Shown: positions 5,913-12,093 of the stretch, one piece after another
How positions within the stretch are numbered: position 1 is the first letter of the stretch
Layout of the letters: the number at the start of each line of letters is the position of its first letter
From: an uncultured Clostridia bacterium
Lineage (GTDB): Bacteria > Bacillota > Clostridia > Christensenellales > UBA1242
Reading direction: 5' to 3'
Length of the DNA stretch: 13,256 nucleotides
Assembly (NCBI GenBank): GCA_947384015.1
Contig: CANDFN010000023.1
Coordinates: forward strand, 1 to 13,256
Notes under the pieces: generated by a model
What the model saw: the letters and a program-made list of their open reading frames with translations, nothing else
The model's database searches: none
Told to the model about the DNA's origin: nothing
Position numbers and translations under genes: made by a program

Positions 5913-8537
5913 TTAATTTTTTATTGATTTTTTTAAATTTTTAAATCTTTTTCTTGGCTTTTCACCCAAAACAAGTTTAAATACTTCACAAAGCGGAATT
6001 ATACTTACCGACGCAATAATTACCATTATCCACTGAGAGATGTTCAAGAATTCTAACCCAAACAATGGATACATAAATGGCACACAAGCAACAATTAGGT
6101 TTATTGCAAGGGTTAATAAAAAGCACAAATTAAAGGTTTTGTTGTTGAATAGTTTTGTATCAAACAAACTTTCATTTGTTTTGCAGTTTACGCTATGCAA
6201 TAACTGCATAAATATTATGGTAAAGAAAACCATTGTGCTTGCAACTGTTGGAGAGTAACAGAATACACCAACAATAAACACCACCATTACCAGTGCGGTT
6301 TGCAAAATTGATTGATAAATAATAGCCACCCCAACCTTGCCTCCAAACAAGCCTGAACTACTGTTTCGCGGAGGCGAACGCATTAACTGTGGTTCTATTT
6401 TTTCCATACCCAAAGCGAAGGCTGGCAAACTATCTGTAACAAGGTTTATAAACAACATTTGGGTTGGAAGCAAGAATGTATATTTAGGGAAGAAAATCAA
6501 AGCAACAAGCATCCCAAACACTTCCACACAATTTGTAGAAATTAAAAACTGTAATGCTTTTTGTATGTTGTTGTAAACCTTTCTACCTTCTTCCACAGCC
6601 ACAACAACCGAGGCAAAGTTATCATCCGTAACAACCATGTCTGCAACATTTTTAACAACATCTGTGCCACTTTTGCCCATGCCCACACCGATGTCTGCAA
6701 TCTTTAAGCTTGGTGCATCGTTTACTCCGTCGCCAGTCATGGCAACTATTTTTTTTATGGATTTATATGCCTTAACTATTCGCACTTTGTGTTCTGGACT
6801 AACGCGCGCATACACGGTATATTTGCTAAGTGATTGTTTTAATTCTTTATCGCTTAATTTGTCAAGTTCCTCGCCCGTAATAACTTCGTTTAAACTTTTT
6901 GCAATACCAAGTTCATGAGCAATAGCAAAAGCTGTTCGTTTATGGTCGCCAGTTATCATAACAGGTTTTAGCCCAGCGCTAAAACACTGCTCAATACTTT
7001 TCTTTACTTCAGGGCGAGGATTGTCCATCATGCCAGCAAGCCCTAAGAAAATCATATTTTCTTCTAGTTCTGCATTAGGGCTATACTCGTCAAAAACCTT
7101 ATACGCAAAACCAATTACTCGCAAAGCCTTGTCTGTCATGGCGTCATTTTCATCTTTTATTTTTTGTTTTAATGCAGAAGTAAATTCTTCCACCTTGCCA
7201 TTTATTAAAATATATTTACAGCGTTCAAGCAATCTTTCTGGTGCACCCTTTGTGTAACTTTTTAAACCACTATCGTTTATTAAAACTGTCATCATCTTAC
7301 GGGACGAATTAAAGGGTATTTCATGAATTACTTTTGCCCCAACTTCAGTGTAGTTTGATTTTGCAAACTCGTATAAAGCAAGCTCGGTAGGTTCGCCAAC
7401 CGCCTTTCCATTTTCAGTTTTAGTATTGTTGCATAGACTCATACATTTAAAATATTCGTTATAATCTTTATCTTTTTGCACACCATGATTATCGTTTACA
7501 AAGCAATCTATAACCTGCATTTTATTTAAAGTGAGCGTGCCAGTTTTATCTGTGCAAATAATTTCGCAACTGCCCAAAGTTTCTACTGCATGCAAGTGTT
7601 TTATAATACATTTACGTTTTGCAAGTTGTTGCACACCAAGTGCTAAAATAATGGTAATAACCGCTGGCAAACTTTCTGGTATCGCCGCCACCGCAAGTGC
7701 AACCGATACCATAATAGCATTCATTACCCCATTGCCCGAGATTAGTTCTATTATTAAAATTACGGCGCAAACGCCCAAAACTGCCCAAGTGATAATTTTG
7801 CCAATTTTATCTATGCTCTTTTGCAGTGGTGTAATTTCCTTTTTAGAGTGAAACAACAAGTTTGCAATTTTACCAATTTCTGTGCTTTTGCCAGTTGCTA
7901 CTACCACTCCTTTAGCCTTACCCATAGTTACCATGCTGCCAGAGTAAGCCATATTTACTCTTTCTGCCAAAGGAGAAGTTTTTGGCAATATTACATCAGC
8001 ATTCTTTTCTACTGGCACACTTTCTCCAGTAAGCGAACTTTCGTCACAAGAAAAATTGTTACTTTCTATTAGGCGCAAGTCTGCCATAACCATATCGCCC
8101 GCCTCTACAAAAACAATATCGCCCACGGCAAGTTCCTTACTATCAATATTTACAACCGTGCCGTTACGTAAAACTTTTACATTCACCTTATTATTTTTTT
8201 GTAAATCTTCAATACAAGCTTGCGCCTTGTTTTCTTGAAACACTCCAATTAAAGCATTCATTATAACTATAAATAGAATAACAAAACCTTCAAACAAATC
8301 GCCATATTCTTTATTTACTATGGCAATAGTAAGCGAAATAATGGCAGAAAACAACAGAATTGCCACCATTATATTTAAAAATTGCTTAAAAAAACATTTT
8401 ATAAAGGATTGTTTTTTTACCCTTTCTAACTCGTTCTTGCCATTTTGTTTAATATATTCATTTGCCTGCTTGTCCGTTAAACCCTTTTCTGTTACATTTA
8501 AATTAGCAAAAGTTTGTTTTATATTTAAGTAATGCAT
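5913..8537 (-). CDS. P2-type cation-transporting ATPase, probably Ca2+ efflux
   Basis: Full-length (874 aa) P-type ATPase that couples ATP hydrolysis to cation export across the membrane. Order: actuator loop TGES (170-173); M4 PESLP (287-291, the PEGLP site, Glu288); phosphorylation motif CTDKTGTLT (328-336, Asp330); nucleotide-binding KGAP (430-433); hinge TGD (529-531) and TGDGVNDAP (601-609). M5 has N669 and E672, and M6 has NLVTDSLPA with N698, T701 and D702. About ten membrane segments are visible, six of them C-terminal. Residue patterns match SERCA/PMCA-like Ca2+ pumps (B. subtilis YloB, Listeria LMCA1) rather than K+ or heavy-metal pumps; there is no CPC or N-terminal metal domain. 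By eye the M8 residue equivalent to SERCA Glu908 is Gln778, as in PMCA, so one Ca2+ per cycle is plausible. GAGG four bases before the ATG is a modest Shine-Dalgarno. TATAAT at 8590-8585 is a possible -10 without a good -35. Confidence 0.93.
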   Translation of the reverse strand: MHYLNIKQTFANLNVTEKGLTDKQANEYIKQNGKNELERVKKQSFIKCFFKQFLNIMVAILLFSAIISLTIAIVNKEYGDLFEGFVILFIVIMNALIGVFQENKAQACIEDLQKNNKVNVKVLRNGTVVNIDSKELAVGDIVFVEAGDMVMADLRLIESNNFSCDESSLTGESVPVEKNADVILPKTSPLAERVNMAYSGSMVTMGKAKGVVVATGKSTEIGKIANLLFHSKKEITPLQKSIDKIGKIITWAVLGVCAVILIIELISGNGVMNAIMVSVALAVAAIPESLPAVITIILALGVQQLAKRKCIIKHLHAVETLGSCEIICTDKTGTLTLNKMQVIDCFVNDNHGVQKDKDYNEYFKCMSLCNNTKTENGKAVGEPTELALYEFAKSNYTEVGAKVIHEIPFNSSRKMMTVLINDSGLKSYTKGAPERLLERCKYILINGKVEEFTSALKQKIKDENDAMTDKALRVIGFAYKVFDEYSPNAELEENMIFLGLAGMMDNPRPEVKKSIEQCFSAGLKPVMITGDHKRTAFAIAHELGIAKSLNEVITGEELDKLSDKELKQSLSKYTVYARVSPEHKVRIVKAYKSIKKIVAMTGDGVNDAPSLKIADIGVGMGKSGTDVVKNVADMVVTDDNFASVVVAVEEGRKVYNNIQKALQFLISTNCVEVFGMLVALIFFPKYTFLLPTQMLFINLVTDSLPAFALGMEKIEPQLMRSPPRNSSSGLFGGKVGVAIIYQSILQTALVMVVFIVGVFCYSPTVASTMVFFTIIFMQLLHSVNCKTNESLFDTKLFNNKTFNLCFLLTLAINLIVACVPFMYPLFGLEFLNISQWIMVIIASVSIIPLCEVFKLVLGEKPRKRFKNLKKSIKN

Positions 8538-8613
8538 AATCCCTCTACCTAATTTATTAATCTGTTTTATAATTTAGAAGAGAAATTATAACTTCATTTA
8601 TTTTTTTACAAAT

Positions 8614-8645
8614 AAAAAAGACAACCTTAATTTGTTGTCTTTTTT
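8614..8645 (-). terminator. Terminator of the M16 peptidase gene
   Basis: AAAAAAGACAAC (8614-8625) and GTTGTCTTTTTT (8634-8645) form a perfect 12-bp inverted repeat around an eight-base loop. Read on the minus strand it ends the peptidase gene, whose TAA (8629-8627) lies in the loop. The A/T flanks also permit function in the other direction. Confidence 0.9.
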
Positions 8646-9838
8646 ATTCTATAACTGTCTATAATAATCTGCCTACTTTTCTTATTAAAAACTAGTTTTA
8701 CAAATTTATTAAATTCTTCTAAACTAATTTTTTCTAAGTCTTGCAGATAGTTTAACCTACTAAATTTATAGTTGTATGTTTTGTCTTCTAATGTTGGACG
8801 CGTATATGCTGCAAACTTATAATCAAACTTTAGAGTCTCAAACTCTTGCTCTGTTAAACCATTTTTACTTAAACCATTAAACCATTTTAGACTTTCTTTT
8901 AATGTTTGTTTAATTTTAAATTTATCTACAAAAATTTCAGTTACAATTTTAGTTTGACTAACCGCTGGCACAAAGTTGGTAGTTGTGCGATAAACTAATC
9001 CTTGTTTGTGCCTTATAACACTTTTTATTCCATAGTTAAAGTTTGCCACAAACGTTGCCAACGCCGACATCTTTGCATGAGTAAAATAATCGTTATATTG
9101 ACAATCTAAATAAAAGTTTATATATAACAACTTTTTATCTGTCTTATTTTTATAAATAATTTTGCTTGGTGTTTTTACTACATCTTTTGAAAGTTCTATA
9201 GTTTTTGCGTGCGATAAATCTGGGATGCGACCATGCAAATCTTTCCACATATTATCTTCTCTAAAAAAAGGATTATTTATTTTACTTTGATTTAATGTTT
9301 TTATAAGATTGTTAAAAATCTTAACAAGTGTGGTCTCTTCTATGCCAGACACAGCATAAATTTGTAAATTGTTTGCAGTTAAATTGCTTTTAATATAATC
9401 TTTAACATCTTGTGCTTTTATCCTTTGCATAGGTTCAATTAAATCTTCTTTTGCCTTGCCAGCAGTTTCCCATTCGGTTATAATCATTTGTTTTTCTTTT
9501 TCCAATTTTTTGTCGGGTATTACAATATTGTTTATCATTAATGACAATCTATTAACTCGTTCTTGTAGTTGAGATTTATCTAATACAAAAAACTGAAAGC
9601 GCATAAAATCATCCTCTGTCCTTGCATCCGATTTTAATTTGCCCATAAATCCGTTTTCAGTAATTTTCCCATTGTTGTTAACATCAAAATTCATAATAAC
9701 ATGTTCAGTTAAATGAGATAGTTGCAATATCTTTTCAGTATTATATCCACATTTAAACAAAACAAAAAAGTAAGACACTTGTCCTATGCTTTTTTCTAAT
9801 AATAATTCTGCGCCTTTGTTTAATTTTATTCTTTTCAT
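8627..9838 (-). CDS. M16-family (insulinase/pitrilysin-like) zinc peptidase
   Basis: A 403-residue protein of M16 two-domain size. The inverted zinc motif HxxEH is present as SHLTEH (His42, Glu45, His46). A third ligand is at the expected distance: EKEKQMIITEWE contains E115-x6-E122, leaving 75 residues between His46 and Glu122, as in the HxxEH-x(74-76)-E signature of active M16 enzymes. The second half (from about residue 205) would be the non-catalytic domain. There is no signal peptide, so it should be cytoplasmic. In Bacillota such proteins often come as YmfF/YmfH pairs; only one copy is here, and it retains its catalytic residues. The predicted promoter leaves only about four leader bases and no Shine-Dalgarno. 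The first codons and promoter are partly duplicated just upstream (9889-9931). The stop codon lies in the terminator loop. Confidence 0.88.
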   Translation of the reverse strand: MKRIKLNKGAELLLEKSIGQVSYFFVLFKCGYNTEKILQLSHLTEHVIMNFDVNNNGKITENGFMGKLKSDARTEDDFMRFQFFVLDKSQLQERVNRLSLMINNIVIPDKKLEKEKQMIITEWETAGKAKEDLIEPMQRIKAQDVKDYIKSNLTANNLQIYAVSGIEETTLVKIFNNLIKTLNQSKINNPFFREDNMWKDLHGRIPDLSHAKTIELSKDVVKTPSKIIYKNKTDKKLLYINFYLDCQYNDYFTHAKMSALATFVANFNYGIKSVIRHKQGLVYRTTTNFVPAVSQTKIVTEIFVDKFKIKQTLKESLKWFNGLSKNGLTEQEFETLKFDYKFAAYTRPTLEDKTYNYKFSRLNYLQDLEKISLEEFNKFVKLVFNKKSRQIIIDSYRIKKTTN

Positions 9839-9931
9839 AATTATATTTAAGTTTAACTTTTTACTAATGTTTTGTCAAATTAAAAACTCTAATAACAATT
9901 CTGCGCCTAATGTTTTGTCAAATTAAAGACT
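9796..9931. repeat. Imperfect tandem duplication of a 93-bp unit; upstream copy has lost 50 bp
   Basis: The unit at 9796-9888 spans the first codons, start codon and promoter of the M16 gene. It is followed directly by a 43-bp copy at 9889-9931. The left part of the copy (9889-9908) matches 9796-9815 with one mismatch. Its right part (9907-9927) matches 9864-9884 perfectly over 21 bp, and taaagact (9924-9931) matches taaaaact (9881-9888) with one mismatch. The missing 50 bp are bounded by CT at 9814-9815 and CT at 9864-9865, consistent with a microhomology deletion. The second copy carries an orphan TTGACA and codons for GAELLL without a start. Confidence 0.85.
9850..9878 (-). promoter_or_regulatory. 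Promoter of the M16 peptidase gene, near-leaderless
   Basis: On the minus strand TTGACA (9878-9873) and TAAACT (9855-9850, 4/6 to consensus) are separated by 17 bp. The predicted +1 is around 9843-9842, four or five bases before the ATG at 9838. There is no Shine-Dalgarno in the intervening AATT. A TATAAT at 9846-9841 abuts the ATG but has no -35 at a usual distance. Confidence 0.55.
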
Positions 9932-9940
9932 TATTAGCAC

Positions 9941-9969
9941 AAAAAAAGAGGGTAACACCCTCCTTTTTT
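9941..9969. terminator. Terminator of the small membrane protein gene
   Basis: GAGGGT (9948-9953), loop AAC, ACCCTC (9957-9962), flanked by A7 (9941-9947) and CTTTTTT (9963-9969). On the minus strand, downstream of the small membrane protein stop at 9979, the hairpin is followed by seven U. The opposite direction is also possible. Confidence 0.9.
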
Positions 9970-9978
9970 GAATTGACG

Positions 9979-10215
9979 TTAAGCCAAAACTTTAACGTTC
10001 TTCCAGCCAATAATGCTGATGATATCAATAATCCATAAGATAGCCCAGCCTAGGATTAACCAGAAAATACCACCAATAAGTGTCCAGATTTTGCCATATG
10101 CAGCTCCCTTAACGATACGATAGATGCCCCAGAAGAAAGAATCTAATACTGGCAAAGCGAAAATAACTTTTAACCAAATTGGACATTCATCAAACCATTT
10201 AACTAAACCTTTCAT
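9979..10215 (-). CDS. Small Trp-rich membrane protein, 78 aa
   Basis: Short integral membrane protein of unrecognised family: an amphipathic Trp-containing N-terminus (MKGLVKWFDECPIWLKVIF), a hydrophobic segment at about 16-34, a basic turn (IYRIVKGAAYGK) and a second hydrophobic segment at about 43-68. Eight of 78 residues are Trp. The frame also offers a GTG at 10221, but the ATG at 10215 is preferred because GGAGT lies about five bases before it and the GTG would overlap that site. Codon use differs from the neighbours: all 15 Ile codons are ATT or ATC with no ATA, Arg is CGT, and Phe is often TTC. This is the pattern expected of a highly expressed gene. It has its own promoter and a strong terminator, so it is monocistronic. 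Function unknown. Confidence 0.85.
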   Translation of the reverse strand: MKGLVKWFDECPIWLKVIFALPVLDSFFWGIYRIVKGAAYGKIWTLIGGIFWLILGWAILWIIDIISIIGWKNVKVLA

Positions 10216-10241
10216 ACACACTCCTTTTATATGATATAATT

Positions 10242-10270
10242 ATTATATATAAAATATGTTAATAAATCAA
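10242..10270 (-). promoter_or_regulatory. Promoter of the small membrane protein gene
   Basis: On the minus strand TTGATT (10270-10265) and TATAAT (10247-10242) are 17 bp apart. The predicted +1 near 10235-10236 gives a leader of about 20 bases with AAAGGAGT upstream of the ATG. Confidence 0.75.
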
Positions 10271-10338
10271 CTTTTTTAAGGTGTTTTTATTGCTTTTAGT
10301 AAATTTTTTATAATAAAAGCTCCAATTAATGTAAATTA

Positions 10339-10368
10339 TTGACTTTTTTATAAAAGCCATGATAAACT
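10339..10368 (+). promoter_or_regulatory. Promoter of the first acyltransferase gene, leaderless
   Basis: TTGACT (10339-10344), an 18-bp spacer, and an extended -10 TGA-TAAACT (10360-10368; hexamer 10363-10368). The predicted +1 is base 10375, the A of the ATG. The six bases between hexamer and ATG (atctat) hold no Shine-Dalgarno. Confidence 0.7.
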
Positions 10369-10374
10369 ATCTAT

Positions 10375-11154
10375 ATGAAATATCAAGACAAGCTCTATTA
10401 CACAGACGAACTTAATGATGAAGTAATAGATTTTGAAGTTAATGCAAAACCAATAGATAAAAGTTACAAATACACACATAAAAACCCATTTTATAAGTTG
10501 GGAGAATTTTTTATGTATCGCCTATTTGCAAAACCCGTGGTTTGGTTTTATGTTAAGTTTAAACATATAAAAATAGTAAACCGTAAAGCATTAAAACAGT
10601 GTAAAAATGGAGGTTATTTTGTTTACGCTAACCACACACAACAACTAATGGACGGGTTTCATCCAACCTACACTTGTTATAATAAAAAACCGCATCTCAT
10701 TTGTAGTGCAGATAATGTAAGCATGGGTTTTATTGGCAAGCTTACTCCTCTTTGGGGCGCAATTCCACTGCCAGACACCCTTGACGCAACACGCAATTTT
10801 AACGCAAAACTAGAGCAAGTTTTAAAAACCAATAATCCTATAATAATATACCCTGAACGTCACATGTGGCCATACTATACAAAAATACGTCCATTTGACG
10901 ACAAATCTTTCCGCTACCCAGTAAAATATAACAAACCAATTTTTACTTTTACCACCACCTATCAAAGAAAAAAAGAAGGCAAAAAACCACACATTACAAT
11001 TTATGTTGACGGCCCTTTTTACCCAGACGTCAACCTTCCTACCAACGAACAACGTAAGCAATTACGTAACTGGGCTTACAACACAATGTGCCAGCGCTCT
11101 ACCAATAGTAACTATGAATATTTACACTACATACACGAGAACAAGCCCTCTTAA
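10375..11154 (+). CDS. PlsC-like acyltransferase (LPLAT family), HX5D type
   Basis: A 259-residue member of the glycerolipid acyltransferase superfamily, which moves acyl chains from acyl-ACP, acyl-phosphate or acyl-CoA to a hydroxyl of a glycerol-type acceptor at the inner membrane face. Motif I is ANHTQQLMD (85-93): catalytic His87 and Asp93 separated by five residues instead of the commoner four, as I recall from SCT1/Gat1-like and some Bacteroidetes homologues. The acceptor-binding block is IIIYPERHMWPYYTK (156-170, Glu161). A hydrophobic stretch precedes motif I (FFMYRLFAKPVVWFYVKF, 45-62), likely a membrane-associated helix. The C-terminus after about 230 is short and polar. The predicted mRNA is leaderless. 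It has its own terminator and lies about 95 bp before the GT8 operon, which includes a second acyltransferase with the same YPE-x2-MW and TK-x-RP wording. The acceptor is unknown; lysophosphatidate is only the default guess. Confidence 0.87.
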   Translation: MKYQDKLYYTDELNDEVIDFEVNAKPIDKSYKYTHKNPFYKLGEFFMYRLFAKPVVWFYVKFKHIKIVNRKALKQCKNGGYFVYANHTQQLMDGFHPTYTCYNKKPHLICSADNVSMGFIGKLTPLWGAIPLPDTLDATRNFNAKLEQVLKTNNPIIIYPERHMWPYYTKIRPFDDKSFRYPVKYNKPIFTFTTTYQRKKEGKKPHITIYVDGPFYPDVNLPTNEQRKQLRNWAYNTMCQRSTNSNYEYLHYIHENKPS

Positions 11155-11177
11155 AATTAGAGCTGGCTTGTTTTTTT
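11141..11177 (+). terminator. Terminator of the first acyltransferase gene
   Basis: ACAAGCC (11141-11147) pairs with GGCTTGT (11165-11171), with an inner CTCT/AGAG stem, followed by T7 (11171-11177). The stop codon TAA (11152-11154) lies in the apical loop, so the entire 5' arm is coding. Confidence 0.88.
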
Positions 11178-11193
11178 AGTAGAGTTATTTAAA

Positions 11194-11222
11194 TTGACAA
11201 ATATACATAAAAAATGTATGAT
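11194..11222 (+). promoter_or_regulatory. Promoter of the GT8-acyltransferase operon
   Basis: TTGACA (11194-11199), 17 bp, TATGAT (11217-11222). The predicted +1 is A11229, giving a leader of about 21 bases with AAGGAG (11240-11245) four bases before the ATG. Confidence 0.78.
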
Positions 11223-11249
11223 TTTTATAAATAAAGTTTAAGGAGAACT

Positions 11250-12092
11250 ATGAACATACTTTTTGGCGGTAATTATAAAGTTCAAGAGGGTTTAGTGCTT
11301 TGTTTACTTAGCATGACAAAACATACAACCGAACCCATAAATGTATATATACTAACCGCAGATGTAACCGAAATTAATCCGGAGTGGAAACCTATAACCA
11401 AAACTACAATAGACCTAGTAGAAGCAATTGTTAAGAGTAAAAATCCCCAAAGTTCTGTAACCCTTATTACTTTGGATAATCAGTTTAACGAATGGGTGAA
11501 AAACTCTCAAAACAAAATGTCTTTTTATACCCCTTTTGCTTTTTTGCGCCTCTTTGCACAAGATGTTGATTTGCCAGATAAAATAATTTATTTAGATACC
11601 GACATAATGATTAACGGAGATATAAGCGAATTGTATAGTATAGATATAAGCGATTATGAAATTGGTGTAGTAAAAGATAGATATGGTAAGTTTTTTATAA
11701 ACCCAAAATACTTTAATTCAGGCATGCTACTTTTAAACATGCCCGCAATAAGAGAAAGTAATTTATTTGAACGTGTAAAGCAAATGTGTTTAACTAAAAA
11801 AATGGCATTCCCAGATCAAACCGCACTAAACAAGTTGGCTAAAAGAAAGTTATATCTTCCGCGTAAGTTTAACGAGCAAGGAGATTTGCAAAAAGACACC
11901 ATTGTTCAACACTTTACCCAACGTTTTACCCTATGGCCATACTTCCACAAGATAAATATAAAACCTTGGCAAATAGAACAAGTTCATAAAGTGCGCAAAA
12001 ACTTTGCTTATGATGACATTTATGAAGAATACTACAAAATAAAAGAATTGGGCTTAGATTATTTTAAACCAGCAAAAAATAAAAGGAATTAA
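11250..12092 (+). CDS. Family 8 glycosyltransferase (GT-A fold)
   Basis: A 280-residue retaining glycosyltransferase of CAZy family GT8, the family of lipopolysaccharide galactosyl/glucosyltransferases and glycogenin. Motifs in order: a short nucleotide-binding first strand (MNILFGGNYK), SFYTPFAFLRLF (91-102, equivalent to the Ser/Thr-x-x-x-x-x-R-L block), the metal- and UDP-sugar-binding DxD as YLDTDIMINGD (114-124), FNSGMLLLNM (155-164), DQTALN (189-194) and a late His (VQHF, His221). It would transfer a hexose from a UDP-sugar to an unknown acceptor. There is no signal peptide or membrane segment, so it is cytoplasmic and possibly membrane-associated through its basic C-terminus. It is the first gene of an operon: the next gene starts one base after the TAA, with an acyltransferase on either side. 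This context suggests a lipid or lipid-linked glycan acceptor, which is inference. Confidence 0.93.
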   Translation: MNILFGGNYKVQEGLVLCLLSMTKHTTEPINVYILTADVTEINPEWKPITKTTIDLVEAIVKSKNPQSSVTLITLDNQFNEWVKNSQNKMSFYTPFAFLRLFAQDVDLPDKIIYLDTDIMINGDISELYSIDISDYEIGVVKDRYGKFFINPKYFNSGMLLLNMPAIRESNLFERVKQMCLTKKMAFPDQTALNKLAKRKLYLPRKFNEQGDLQKDTIVQHFTQRFTLWPYFHKINIKPWQIEQVHKVRKNFAYDDIYEEYYKIKELGLDYFKPAKNKRN

Positions 12093-12093
12093 A

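Noticed and set aside
5913..8537. Many sizeable open frames on the plus strand opposite the ATPase and other minus-strand genes
   Set aside because: They lie antisense to a protein with every P-type ATPase motif, lack Shine-Dalgarno sites and show no recognisable domains.
9864..9927. CRISPR-like or operator repeat pair (21 bp, 43-bp period)
   Set aside because: There are only two copies, and the flanks show it is part of a 93-bp tandem duplication with an internal deletion.
10216..10221. GTG start (10221) for the small membrane protein
   Set aside because: It would overlap the Shine-Dalgarno. The ATG at 10215 has correct spacing to GGAGT.
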